37,813 nucleotides of DNA from Acidobacteriaceae bacterium (GTDB taxonomy: Bacteria; Acidobacteriota; Terriglobia; Terriglobales; Acidobacteriaceae). The DNA is taken from contig DAIDGZ010000035.1 in assembly GCA_027452125.1 (NCBI GenBank), forward strand, positions 1 to 37,813, in the 5' to 3' direction. Below the pieces are notes generated by a model. It ran no database searches and had not been told where the DNA came from. It saw only the letters and a list, made by a program, of their open reading frames with translations. Shown here in pieces: positions 7,345 through 15,822 of the stretch; the first letter of the stretch is position 1; each line of letters starts with the position of its first letter. Made by a program: the position numbers and the translations under genes.

Positions 7345-8652
7345 ATGGCTACGCACAAGGTGGAACAGCTCATCATCGCAACCGTGGGCTTCTTCTGGTG
7401 TTTCCTCATGTGGTTTTCTACCGCCGCCTTCAGCCCCAGTATCGCGGCCCACTACCATCTCGGCATCAAGGCTCTGGGGCTGCTCGCCAGCTCCGCCATC
7501 TGGATGGCGCCAATTGGCCGCATCCTTGCCGGCTGGGCCGCGGACCGCTTCGGCGCTCCTCGTACCTTTGCCTGCATCCTGGCCGGCTGCGGTCTGATGT
7601 CCATCGCCTCGGCCTTTACCACTGACTACAATCTGCTCTTTGCCGAGCGCGTGCTGGTTGCGGTTGCCGGCGTCTCCTTCGTCGTGGGCATCCAGCATGT
7701 AGCGCAATGGTTTGACGCCTTCGAAATCGGCACCGCCGAGGGCCTCTATGCTGGCACAGGCAACGCCGGCGCGGGCGTCGGCGCGCTGCTGCTGCCGCGC
7801 CTCTTCGCCACCGACTACCACACGGCATTCCTCTGGCTCGGCGTTGTGGCTCTGGTCATCGCCGCCTGGTATCTGCTGCGCGGTCGCGCTGCTCAGTCTG
7901 AAGGTCAGCGCGTACTCGTGCGCCGCCAGGCGAACCTGCGCACCACGCTTTTCGTCTGGAGCCGCTATATCGCCATTGCCCTCATGCTCGCCTACGCCAT
8001 GTCCTTCGGCCTGGAAATTGCGCTCAATGCATGGCTGCCCGGCTACTTCACGCGTGGCTTCCACGAGGCGATTCTCGCTCTCGGCTTCCACGGCGTCGCC
8101 GGTCTGCAGATCGCCGCGGGCACCTTCGCTGCTGTCTGTTCCTTTAACGCCTCGCTCTTCCGGCCCTTCTCCGGATTCATGTCCGACCTCTTCCAGCGCA
8201 ATAACTGGACTCCGCTGCCCTTCATCGCGCGCCGCCTGCCCTATGCACCGCGTCTCCACTGGCTCGGCCTCTCGCTCATGCTCATCGTCCTTGCCATGGG
8301 CGGGCTCACTGTCGCCGGACTCGCTGGCTCGCTCAGCCTCTCTGTTACCGCGCTGATGGGCCTGGGGATCTTCGTCTCCTTCGGCACCGGCGGCACCTTC
8401 GCGCTGGTCCCATTGCTCTTCCCTGACCGTCCCGGCACCGCCGCCGGCTTCATTGGGGGCGTCTCCACCATCGGCGGCATCATCTATCCACTCATCTTCG
8501 CGGGCGGAGCAGACATCCACACCGGCTATGCTCGCGTTGCACTCTTCATGTTCCTGCCCTTCGTTGCCTTCTACTTCTGGGCTGCACGCTACGAGCGCGC
8601 GCCGGAAGAGCATGGCTTTGCCGCAGCCGTCTTCGCCGCAGAAGAAGCCTGA
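7345..8652 (+). CDS. NarK/NasA-type nitrate/nitrite transporter (major facilitator family)
   Basis: The track ORF begins at 7108, but membrane-protein sequence starts only at MATHKVEQLIIATVGFFWCFLMWFS. ATG 7345, preceded by a purine-rich GGAGAAGAGAAAAG stretch, gives 435 aa; ATG 7327 has no ribosome site. The protein has about twelve membrane segments. GNAGAGVGALLLPRL resembles the glycine-rich nitrate signature of NarK/NasA transporters, and RPFSGFMSDLF is the second-half counterpart of the MFS loop motif. The C-terminal half has another glycine-rich helix (GLGIFVSFGTGGTFALVPLLFPDRPGTAAGFIGG). Its divergent arrangement with nitrate reductase supports nitrate uptake, possibly with nitrite export. 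The family is firm; direction and substrate are from context. Confidence 0.87.
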   Translation: MATHKVEQLIIATVGFFWCFLMWFSTAAFSPSIAAHYHLGIKALGLLASSAIWMAPIGRILAGWAADRFGAPRTFACILAGCGLMSIASAFTTDYNLLFAERVLVAVAGVSFVVGIQHVAQWFDAFEIGTAEGLYAGTGNAGAGVGALLLPRLFATDYHTAFLWLGVVALVIAAWYLLRGRAAQSEGQRVLVRRQANLRTTLFVWSRYIAIALMLAYAMSFGLEIALNAWLPGYFTRGFHEAILALGFHGVAGLQIAAGTFAAVCSFNASLFRPFSGFMSDLFQRNNWTPLPFIARRLPYAPRLHWLGLSLMLIVLAMGGLTVAGLAGSLSLSVTALMGLGIFVSFGTGGTFALVPLLFPDRPGTAAGFIGGVSTIGGIIYPLIFAGGADIHTGYARVALFMFLPFVAFYFWAARYERAPEEHGFAAAVFAAEEA

Positions 8653-8699
8653 ACTCTTTCGTACTCGCCGCTTCCACCCACCTTCACAGGAGGTCGTTT

Positions 8700-8858
8700 A
8701 TGCACACAGCATCATCCGTGGAACAGACTGCTCCGCAGCCCTGGTACAAATACGGTGTCGGATTTCTCATTCTCGAGATGGCTGCTGCCATCACCGTCAG
8801 CATCTACTCGCTCTACATGACGTTTCATGGCATCGGCGGATTTCCCGGCAAGCACTAG
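8700..8858 (+). CDS. 52-residue single-pass membrane protein of nitrate locus, unknown function
   Basis: This gene is too short for the ORF track. ATG 8700 is preceded by a strong AGGAGG (cacaggaggtcgtttatg), and the frame runs to TAG at 8858. The protein begins MHTASSVEQTAPQPWYKYG, has one hydrophobic helix (VGFLILEMAAAITVSIYSLYM), and ends in a short basic/glycine tail TFHGIGGFPGKH. It starts 47 bp after the nitrate transporter stop and is probably in the same transcript. I do not recognise the family. Small single-helix proteins often act as accessory subunits or stabilisers of membrane transporters or oxidoreductases, and the neighbour makes that plausible here. This is inference. Confidence 0.75.
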   Translation: MHTASSVEQTAPQPWYKYGVGFLILEMAAAITVSIYSLYMTFHGIGGFPGKH

Positions 8859-8877
8859 CGAATTTGGAACACGCGGG

Positions 8878-8899
8878 GCCGGCTTCATAAGAGGCCGGC
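8878..8899 (+). terminator. Hairpin after small membrane protein gene
   Basis: A 6-bp self-complementary arm pair (gccggc / gccggc) with a 10-nt loop lies 20 bp beyond the stop. There is no T-tract, so termination is only moderately supported. Confidence 0.4.
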
Positions 8900-9019
8900 A
8901 TCGCGCTTCGTCCGTATACCTGCCTGCCTTGCCTGCATCTACCGTCTGCCATCGTATACTCATCAACGATGGTGATGCGCGTTCATGTGCCCGCATTACC
9001 GCCCAGGTGAGCCGCCACT

Positions 9020-9790
9020 ATGAATGGACAGCCTATCGTCAACTTCTTCCGTGTGGTCTCGCTGGTGCTGGTTCTGCTCGTTGTCGCGCTGCTCGCCGCC
9101 ATCGTGACCATGCGCTTCGCCATTCACGGTGCTGAGGTGCAAGTACCCGCCTTCAAGAGCATGACGGTGGCCGAGGCCCGCAGCCAGGCTGCCGGCCTCG
9201 GTCTCACGCTCGACGTTGACAATCGTTACTACTCCGCGGATGTGGCGGCCGGGCATATCCTCTCACAGTCACCGGCGCCCGGCACCGTGGTGCGTCGCGA
9301 GTGGCAGGTGCGCATCTCTGAGAGCCTGGGGCCGCAAAAGGTGGATGTGCCGAATATGGTTGGCCTCGATGCGCGCGCAGCCGAGTTGCAACTGCGTCGC
9401 GCCGGCCTGGAGGTCGGCGCCGTGGATAGCCTGCCTGGCACAACCGCCACCATGGGCACTGTATTGGCCCAGGATCCGCCCGCACATACACAAGGCATTG
9501 CCCAACCCAGCGTGAATCTGCTCATCGCCGCGCCATCGGACGATCCTCCCAATGGCTACGTTATGCCTGACATGACAGGCTGGCTGGCTTCCAGCGCGGT
9601 GGCTACACTGGCCAAAGTCGGTATCAAGACTGCGCCAATCCATTGGGTGGAGATAGGCGTAGCGCCCATCTCCACTGGCAGCCAGACACCCATACCACCC
9701 GTCAAGCCGGGCGCCATTCTCACGCAATCCCCACAGGCCGGCGCACACATCGATCAAAGCACCCGCGTCACGCTCACAGCGGCGCGCTAA
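9020..9790 (+). CDS. Membrane-anchored PASTA-repeat protein without kinase domain
   Basis: The 256-aa product has a short cytoplasmic start, one membrane helix (VVSLVLVLLVVALLAAIVTM, residues about 11-31) and three consecutive PASTA domains: VQVPAFKSMTVAEARSQAAGLGL..., VDVPNMVGLDARAAELQLRRAGLEVG..., and VMPDMTGWLASSAVATLAKVGIK.... PASTA domains bind peptidoglycan fragments or beta-lactams in Ser/Thr kinases and penicillin-binding proteins. Here no kinase or transpeptidase is attached, so the protein may be a wall sensor or a structural envelope factor. It precedes the UPF0303 gene by 18 bp, suggesting co-transcription. The domain call is confident; the role is open. Confidence 0.85.
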   Translation: MNGQPIVNFFRVVSLVLVLLVVALLAAIVTMRFAIHGAEVQVPAFKSMTVAEARSQAAGLGLTLDVDNRYYSADVAAGHILSQSPAPGTVVRREWQVRISESLGPQKVDVPNMVGLDARAAELQLRRAGLEVGAVDSLPGTTATMGTVLAQDPPAHTQGIAQPSVNLLIAAPSDDPPNGYVMPDMTGWLASSAVATLAKVGIKTAPIHWVEIGVAPISTGSQTPIPPVKPGAILTQSPQAGAHIDQSTRVTLTAAR

Positions 9791-9808
9791 GTTCACAAGG
9801 GAGACACC

Positions 9809-10309
9809 ATGGGAGTCCAACAGGATCTGGAACAGGTCACATTGCAGGAAACGGAACTGCGCTTGCCCCGGTTCGATGAACAAATCGCCTGGGAATTGGG
9901 CACACGCCTGCGCAGCATGGCCATCGAACGCGGCCTCGGTATCGTCATTGATGTGCGCCGCTTCGGCCAGCCGCTCTTTTATACGGCTCTCGCAGTCACC
10001 ACGCCAGACAACCCCGAGTGGGTGCGCCGCAAGAGTAACGTTGTAGCACGCTACCATCGCAGCTCCTATGGCATGGGCCTCACCTTACAGGTCAAAGGCC
10101 AGACGCTCGAGCAGCGTGGCCACGCCACCGCCGACTTCGCCGCACATGGAGGCGCATTTCCAGTGCATGTGGACGGCGCCGGCATCCTCGGTTGCATCAC
10201 CGTCAGCGGTCTGCCCCAGCGCGCCGATCACGAACTCGTTGTCGAGGCACTCTGCGCCCATCTCGGCAAGGACTACGCCGCTCTCAAACTGGGGCCCGAA
10301 GAAAACTGA
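9809..10309 (+). CDS. UPF0303 / HbpS-like heme-degrading-domain protein
   Basis: The 166-aa cytoplasmic protein matches the UPF0303 branch of the GlcG/HbpS-like fold (PF03928): IAWELGTRLRSMAIERGLGIVIDVRRFGQPLFYTAL, then NPEWVRRKSNVVARYHRSSYGMGL, FAAHGGAFPVHVDGAGILGCITVSGLPQRADHELVVEAL. Some members bind or degrade heme, but activity has not been shown for most. The start ATG 9809 follows aaGGGAGacacc, a good ribosome site. It sits just after the PASTA gene and ends at a shared convergent terminator. Complete length for the family; no oddities seen. Confidence 0.82.
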   Translation: MGVQQDLEQVTLQETELRLPRFDEQIAWELGTRLRSMAIERGLGIVIDVRRFGQPLFYTALAVTTPDNPEWVRRKSNVVARYHRSSYGMGLTLQVKGQTLEQRGHATADFAAHGGAFPVHVDGAGILGCITVSGLPQRADHELVVEALCAHLGKDYAALKLGPEEN

Positions 10310-10382
10310 ATTGGCCTCTGGCAAGTAACTTCGTTGAAACGAGAGGCAGATCACCGCACGCGGTGCATCATTCCATCCTGCG

Positions 10383-10420
10383 ACCGGCATCTCGTCACTT
10401 CCACGAGCTTGCCGGTTTCT
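10383..10420. terminator. Bidirectional intrinsic terminator
   Basis: An outer 7-bp stem (accggca / tgccggt) and inner 5-bp stem (ctcgt / acgag) are followed by tttctt. It lies between the convergent UPF0303 and sulfatase genes. Confidence 0.65.
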
Positions 10421-12054
10421 TATGCACCCCCGTCTACAATGCTTTTCATCGCTTGCTCAACTGGAAAATCCGGCGTCTCATAAAACTGCGGAAAGCCGCG
10501 CTGGTCTTTGTCCATGGGAGCAATTCCACTCGTATTCAGATACCAGTGCATCAGCTTTTCTTGCAGGCTGTTCTGCAGTGTGGCCACACTGGCCTCGCCA
10601 AAGCGATTGTGCAGTTCCTGCGGATCGTCGGCATAGATGTAGAGCTCACTCTGCCCCTGCGGCCGCGCAATCAGCTTTGCCTCTGGCGTACGCACCATCG
10701 CCGCGCGTGTAATCGTTTCTGGATGTTCGATCTCTAGATTCTCCTTAGGGAAATACAGCGACGAAGGATCATGGTTGGTATCCTCGAAGCACTGCGGCTC
10801 ATACAGGTTGTATCCGCCCTCCGCATAAGCGCAGCGTTCGGCATCGCCGCGCGCACCGTGCAACTGCGGCACCAGGCTCCGGGCAAAGTGCGTATGATGT
10901 GCGCGCGTTCCCGCCAGTTCCAGGCAGGTTGCCATCACGTCATACAACTCCGTGATCTCGTGGCATACGCCGCCGGGCTTGCCCCCCGGCATGCGTCCGA
11001 TCACCGGCACATGCGTCAGCGGATCCTCCAGACCGCTGGGCCATTTCTCCACCAGCCCGTAGTCTCCCGCATAGTCTCCGTGGTCCGAAAGAAGAAACAG
11101 TGCAGTGTCGCTCACGCGCCCCGTCCGCTCCATCGCCTCCATCAGTTCACCCAGCAACCAATCGCTATAGCTCACCATGTCGTAATAGGATGCGCGCACC
11201 TGCCTGAATGTCGACTCGGGCAGACCATCGATCCCATAGGCTTTGCGAATCGCCTCTATGTAGTTCGGTTTGCGCGGCAGGTCTGTCGGCCGCAATCCGG
11301 TGATGTCCGCAGCCTTGTGTGTTCCGCGAAAGCCCTCAGGCGCGCCATAGGGGGGATGCGGCGACGTGAGCGGAAGAAAAATGCAATAGGGCCGCTCCGT
11401 TTCGCGCCGCTCCAGGATACGGATCGCAGCTTGCACCGAATGGTAGTCGTTGGTCTTGTCGCGTTCATGGCGGGCCTCGCTCAAGAACGTACGCGCATAT
11501 GACCGCTCCGCTCCTCCGCCACGCTCACCACCACTACCGGCCGGCCCCACCGGCTTGTGATCCAGATAATTCCATTGCGTCACGCTGTCATAAAACGACT
11601 GCGCCGCCAGGGCGTCATTCTTGCCAAACCAGAACACGTCATAGCCCGCCCTGCGCAGATAACGAAACAGGTTGGGCTCATCCGGGCGCAGAAAATACGC
11701 CAGGCTGCGATGCCCGCGCACGCTCGTCGGCCAACCCGTCAGCAAACTGCACCGCGAAGCGCCGCACACCGGATATTGCACATGGCAATTCGCGAATCGC
11801 GTTCCCTGCACCGCCAGCCGGTCCATGTTTGGCGTGTGGCAAACCTCGTTTCCAAAGCAGGACAGCGCATCCGCGCGCAGCTCATCCGGCATGAACAGGA
11901 TCAGGTTTGGTCGCGCTCCTCCAGATGCGTTCCCTCTCTCTTGCCCTACGCCGGGCTGCGCCTCGGCCCATCCCGGCGCTGCTGCAGAAATCCCCGCCAG
12001 CAAGCTTGCGCCTGATCCTCCCAGAAATCCCCGCCGCGTCCATTTGCTGTCCAT
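10420..12054 (-). CDS. Tat-exported type I sulfatase (CxAxR active site)
   Basis: The product is about 544 aa. A twin-arginine signal is seen at the start (TRRGFLGGSGASLLAGISAAA). The alkaline-phosphatase-fold sulfatase domain begins at RPNLILFMPDELRADALSCFG, whose acidic residues bind calcium. The formylglycine site is C97-G-A-S-R101, of the C-x-[P/A]-x-R type with alanine instead of the common proline. LFLLSDHGDYAGDYGLVEKW supplies the second metal motif. Overall it resembles choline-sulfatase or N-sulfoglucosamine-type sulfatases; the substrate is unknown. The track begins at TTG 12057; I prefer the adjacent ATG 12054. GGAG lies 12 nt upstream of ATG or 9 nt upstream of TTG, so the start is not settled. 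It probably acts in the periplasm on sulfated sugars. Activation needs a formylglycine-generating enzyme, not seen in this window. Confidence 0.88.
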   Translation of the reverse strand: MDSKWTRRGFLGGSGASLLAGISAAAPGWAEAQPGVGQERGNASGGARPNLILFMPDELRADALSCFGNEVCHTPNMDRLAVQGTRFANCHVQYPVCGASRCSLLTGWPTSVRGHRSLAYFLRPDEPNLFRYLRRAGYDVFWFGKNDALAAQSFYDSVTQWNYLDHKPVGPAGSGGERGGGAERSYARTFLSEARHERDKTNDYHSVQAAIRILERRETERPYCIFLPLTSPHPPYGAPEGFRGTHKAADITGLRPTDLPRKPNYIEAIRKAYGIDGLPESTFRQVRASYYDMVSYSDWLLGELMEAMERTGRVSDTALFLLSDHGDYAGDYGLVEKWPSGLEDPLTHVPVIGRMPGGKPGGVCHEITELYDVMATCLELAGTRAHHTHFARSLVPQLHGARGDAERCAYAEGGYNLYEPQCFEDTNHDPSSLYFPKENLEIEHPETITRAAMVRTPEAKLIARPQGQSELYIYADDPQELHNRFGEASVATLQNSLQEKLMHWYLNTSGIAPMDKDQRGFPQFYETPDFPVEQAMKSIVDGGA

Positions 12055-12329
12055 CAAAATTCACTGCTCCTTTTGCATGGAATCGAATGCAAGCTCCCAC
12101 TCTACCCGTATCACCGCATTGCGCGAAAGTCTGCGCGATCCTCGTCTGCGCATCGATTCGTGCGGCCAGCCTGATTGATATCCCGCTCCCTGCGCACGCC
12201 TCTGGCCTCAACCCGCCTGTTTGGTGACCTGCTCACTCGCTGTTACTCTTTGCCAGCCTTCACCCTTCGCTATGTATCATCCATATGGGACACCATTCCA
12301 CCGCGCCAACCAGCGCACAAGGATGAACC

Positions 12330-13442
12330 ATGCACAACTTTGCTCATGAAATGCTGCGCGAAATCTACGAGCAGCCAGAGGCCTTGCGCCGTACCCAGGC
12401 TCTTTACGTTGAAGGCGACCACTTGAAGCCTAAAGTGGCTACCCTGCTCTCCCGCTGGCCCAACCCTGAGGGCGAAGTCCTCATTGCCGCCAGTGGCTCA
12501 AGCCGCCACAGCGGGCTCTATGCGGAGATCCTGCTTGAAGATCTCTGCGGCCTGGCCGTGGACGTCGAGTATGCCAGCGAATACAGTTGCCGCGGCGGCG
12601 TGGACCTGCGCCACCCCAGCGTGCTCGTCCTCTCCCAGTCTGGCGAAACCAGCGATACTCTCGCCGCGCTCGATGAGGCGCGCCGCCGCGGACAAAAGAC
12701 GCTGGCCATCACGAATGTCCCCGCCTCCACCATGGCCACAGAGGCCCACGTCTCCATGCCCCTGGCCGCTGGCAAAGAAAAGGCCATCCCCGCCACCAAG
12801 AGCTTTATCTGCCAGCTTGCCGTGCTCTATCTGCTTGGCCTGTATGAGGCTATCCGCCTGGGCCGTATGGATGCCAGCTTGCTCGCTACGCACATCAGCC
12901 AACTACAGGCTGTCCCCGAGCATCTGCAGCAGCAACTCGACGGCTGGCGACAGCAGATGAGCGCCCTCGCCCACAAGTATCGCGACGCAGCCACCTTCCT
13001 CTTCCTCGGTCGTGGCATCCACTACGCCATCGCCCGTGAAGGTGCGCTCAAGCTCAAGGAGGCTTCGTACGTCCACGCCGAGGGCTACCCCGTCGGCGAA
13101 CTTAAGCATGGTCCCAACGCTCTGGTCAGCGAGCGCGTGCCTCTCGTCGTGCTGGCCACCGTGGACCACGCACTGGAGGCCTCGGTCCAGCGCTATCAGA
13201 AAACCCTGCAACTGCTCGCCGACATGAAAAAGCAGGGTGCGCGCGTCATCGCCATTGCCAATCACGGCGATGCGGAAGTGGCCTCTCTGGTCAGCGACCT
13301 CGTCGCCGTCCAGCCGGCATCGGAATACCTACTGCCGCTGCTTGAGGTCGTCCCGCTCCAGTTCTTCGCCTACTTCATGGCCCTGGAGCACGGCGTAGAC
13401 GTCGATCGTCCTCGCAATCTCTCGAAGGCTGTCGTCGAGTAG
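12330..13442 (+). CDS. SIS-domain sugar-phosphate isomerase/deaminase, GlmS isomerase-half homologue
   Basis: The 370-aa protein contains two SIS domains: residues about 45-190 (VLIAASGSSRHSGLYAEILLEDLCG, VLVLSQSGETSDTLAALDEAR) and about 215-350 (FLFLGRGIHYAIAREGALKLKEASYVHAEGYPVGELKHGPNALV). The second matches the isomerase half of glucosamine-6-phosphate synthase, including the EGALKLKE and ELKHGP catalytic segments and the C-terminal PRNLSKAVVE tail that closes the active site. The glutamine amidotransferase half is absent, so ammonia must come from elsewhere or the enzyme works as a deaminase/isomerase like GlmD. It stands alone, divergent from the sulfatase across 275 bp, in which I saw no convincing promoter. 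Substrate may be an amino-sugar phosphate. Confidence 0.85.
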   Translation: MHNFAHEMLREIYEQPEALRRTQALYVEGDHLKPKVATLLSRWPNPEGEVLIAASGSSRHSGLYAEILLEDLCGLAVDVEYASEYSCRGGVDLRHPSVLVLSQSGETSDTLAALDEARRRGQKTLAITNVPASTMATEAHVSMPLAAGKEKAIPATKSFICQLAVLYLLGLYEAIRLGRMDASLLATHISQLQAVPEHLQQQLDGWRQQMSALAHKYRDAATFLFLGRGIHYAIAREGALKLKEASYVHAEGYPVGELKHGPNALVSERVPLVVLATVDHALEASVQRYQKTLQLLADMKKQGARVIAIANHGDAEVASLVSDLVAVQPASEYLLPLLEVVPLQFFAYFMALEHGVDVDRPRNLSKAVVE

Positions 13443-13596
13443 CATCGCGCCCGTCATCGCCTTCCCGCCGCTCCATTCCCTCGCGCGGGAAGGTCCTCCA
13501 TTTTTCTGGCAACCGCTTCCTGCAACTGCCAGAAACTTCTCCCGCACCTCCGCCAGTCCACCTGCAATAGCGCGATAATTGCGCCGGAGAACGGCC

Positions 13597-13761
13597 ATGT
13601 CCCAGTACGTCTTTCATTGTCAGGACTGCAACCGGGAGTTCACGCTGGCTCTACATATTGCAGAGGTGGAAAAGGGTGGCGTGGCCTGCCCGCATTGCGG
13701 CAGCAAGCAGGTGCAACAACTGGTTAGCTCTTTCTCTGCGGTTACTGCCAGAAAGAGCTGA
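13597..13761 (+). CDS. FmdB-like small zinc-ribbon protein
   Basis: The 54-aa protein has two CxxC knuckles (FHCQDCNREF and VACPHCGSKQV), the classic FmdB/CxxC_CxxC_SSSS zinc-ribbon layout, ending QQLVSSFSAVTARKS. ATG 13597 follows GGAGAACGGCC and is preferred to TTG 13579 in the track. The function of this family is not established; some members are thought to act in regulation or complex assembly. It lies 154 bp after the SIS gene and may be monocistronic. Confidence 0.8.
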   Translation: MSQYVFHCQDCNREFTLALHIAEVEKGGVACPHCGSKQVQQLVSSFSAVTARKS

Positions 13762-13815
13762 CTCCAGAACCGTTACAGACCAACAGGCGTCTTGACCAAC
13801 TGGCGACAAGAGCTC

Positions 13816-15615
13816 CTAGCGTGCGCCCGCCCCTTCAAAGTGCGCCTCAATCTCCTCCAGTGTCTTGCCCTTGGTCTCCGGCAGCAGGAAGACCGCCACC
13901 AGGAAGTACAGCGTGGTGAAGCCGCCAAAGAGGAAGAAGATCGCCGAGTAGCCGTACTTGCTCACAAACGGCAGGAAGATGGCCGCCAGCGTGGTCGCGG
14001 CCAGTTGGTTCAGCACCAGCGCTACGCTCATGCCGTTGGAGCGGATGCGCGTGGGCATCAGTTCGCTCAAAGCCAGCCACACCACCACGCCCGGACCCAT
14101 GGCATAGAAGCCCATAAACAGATACAGCCCCAGCGCCACCAGCCAGCCATGCCCCACCTGCGGCACGCGCCCAATCATCGCCTTCTGGATGCGCAGCGGC
14201 GCCGTGCGCGCTGCCGCCAGATTAGCAAAGGGATTCTTGAAGAAGGCTTCCACGCTGTTGGCCGGCACGCAGCTGGCACGGTCAATATGAATCGGCGCCG
14301 CGCCCGGATCGTCGGAACGCACATAGCTGGTGGCCGCCGTAAAGTCCCCATAGGAATAGATGATGGCCAGCGATGCCCGTCCGCTGTCGATGCCGCCCTC
14401 TGCCGTGCCTAGCAGCTTCGCCGCCTCAGCCTGGTCAAAATGGAGCGTCAGCTCCTGCTGCGCATCAACCATCTGTTGCACCGTCGCGCCGCGATCCACC
14501 GTGTACCGCTCCGTCTGCAGAAACAGCAGTCCCACCACAATCGTCGACAGCACAACCCCGCCGGTGCCGATGGAGAGCAGAAACTTGCGCCCCTTGTGAT
14601 CCACCAGCGTCATGCCCACAATCGTCACCAGGAAGTTGACTACGGTAAAGATCACGTAGCCCCAGTGCGCCTGCAGATCGCTCAAACCACTTTGCAGAAG
14701 AATGTTGGCGTTGTAGCCGATCACCGAATTCACGCCGGTGGTCTGGTTAAAGAACAGCACGGCACAGGCCAGTAGAAATGGAATGACATACTTGCGCCGC
14801 AGCAGCGAATCCTTTGCGCCTCCACTCCGGACCTTGGCGCTCTCCTCGGCGCCGGCTTGCATGGTTGCCGCCATCTCTTCCAGTTCGGCGTTTGCCTGCT
14901 CCGCCGTGCGCGAGCGCAGCAGCGCCGTCCGTGCCTGGTCCGTCTGCCCCCGGCGAAAGAGCCAGCGCGGCGACTCGCTCACCAACAGGCTGCCCAGCAC
15001 AAACAGAACACCCGGCGGCAGTGATACCCAGAAGATGCTGCGCCACGCTCGATCCTTGAAGGCGAACAGCGCCGCGCTGTTCCCCGTCCCCGCCACCGTC
15101 TCGACGCGATAACTAAAGTAGATGCCCACCAGCGCGGCAGCCACAATGCCCAGCGTCAGCAGCCATTGGAAGACGCCCGTCCCCTTGCCTCGGTTTTTCG
15201 CGCCCAGGCACTCCGCCAGGTAGAGCGGCACCACCACGCCCACCAGCCCGGCGCTGATCCCCTGCAGCAGCCTTCCCAGAAACAGAGGACCGTAGCCATG
15301 CGAGAGGGCAATCACCGGAATGCTCACCACAAAGGCCAGTCCACTCAACACCATCAGCCGCTTGCGGCCCATCCAGTCTGCCAACAGTCCGGCAAAAAGG
15401 GTCGAAAAGACACTGCCCAGCAGGACCGCCGCCACAATCACAGACAATTCGCCCGGCGTCAGTCCCGAAGTCGCCTCCAGATAGGGCAGCGCGCCTCCAA
15501 TGATTCCCACGTCGATGCCATAAAGCAGCCCGCCCAACCCGGCGACCAGCACGAGAAAGGTGTTGTAGCGGCGGAGAGCGGAGGGAAGTCCCCCTGAGGA
15601 ATCGATTGCATTCAC
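13816..15615 (-). CDS. Sugar porter family MFS transporter with a large TM9-TM10 loop
   Basis: The 599-aa protein shows sugar-porter hallmarks: GGLLYGIDVGIIGGALPYL in helix 1, GLLADWMGRKR between helices 2 and 3, GRLLQGISAGLVGVVVPLYLAE in helices 4-5, FFNQTTGVNSVIGY in helix 7, and PETKGKTLEEIE near the C-terminus. These suggest uptake of hexose or pentose, probably by proton symport. The family norm is 450-500 residues. The excess is a soluble stretch at residues about 366-486, between helices 9 and 10, predicted to face outside. The GTG start at 15615 follows aaAGGAAAGGctaca, giving MNAIDSSGG. Its 3' end converges on the zinc-ribbon gene with no clear terminator. Confidence 0.88.
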   Translation of the reverse strand: MNAIDSSGGLPSALRRYNTFLVLVAGLGGLLYGIDVGIIGGALPYLEATSGLTPGELSVIVAAVLLGSVFSTLFAGLLADWMGRKRLMVLSGLAFVVSIPVIALSHGYGPLFLGRLLQGISAGLVGVVVPLYLAECLGAKNRGKGTGVFQWLLTLGIVAAALVGIYFSYRVETVAGTGNSAALFAFKDRAWRSIFWVSLPPGVLFVLGSLLVSESPRWLFRRGQTDQARTALLRSRTAEQANAELEEMAATMQAGAEESAKVRSGGAKDSLLRRKYVIPFLLACAVLFFNQTTGVNSVIGYNANILLQSGLSDLQAHWGYVIFTVVNFLVTIVGMTLVDHKGRKFLLSIGTGGVVLSTIVVGLLFLQTERYTVDRGATVQQMVDAQQELTLHFDQAEAAKLLGTAEGGIDSGRASLAIIYSYGDFTAATSYVRSDDPGAAPIHIDRASCVPANSVEAFFKNPFANLAAARTAPLRIQKAMIGRVPQVGHGWLVALGLYLFMGFYAMGPGVVVWLALSELMPTRIRSNGMSVALVLNQLAATTLAAIFLPFVSKYGYSAIFFLFGGFTTLYFLVAVFLLPETKGKTLEEIEAHFEGAGAR

Positions 15616-15822
15616 TGTAGCCTTTCCTTTCGATTACTTTGTTTTACTATCCTGCACGTCTAGGGTGCACGCATTTTTTTGTCGCTTGTCGCATGTCCAC
15701 ACAAAGCTAACAGGGCCTCTCCACCACGGGCAATCACGCGAACTACACGCTGCCCGTCCTGGAAGGCCATCAACATCGCCGATTTTCCTCGCAATCAAGC
15801 ACAGCAGTGGCACACTGAATAC

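Noticed and set aside
6751-8613. 620-aa minus-strand ORF opposite the transporter
   Set aside because: Low-complexity Glu/Gly/Ala-rich translation opposite a clear MFS gene; a GC-bias shadow.
13762-13815. Terminator between the zinc-ribbon and sugar-porter genes
   Set aside because: Only a 5-bp weak stem could be formed.
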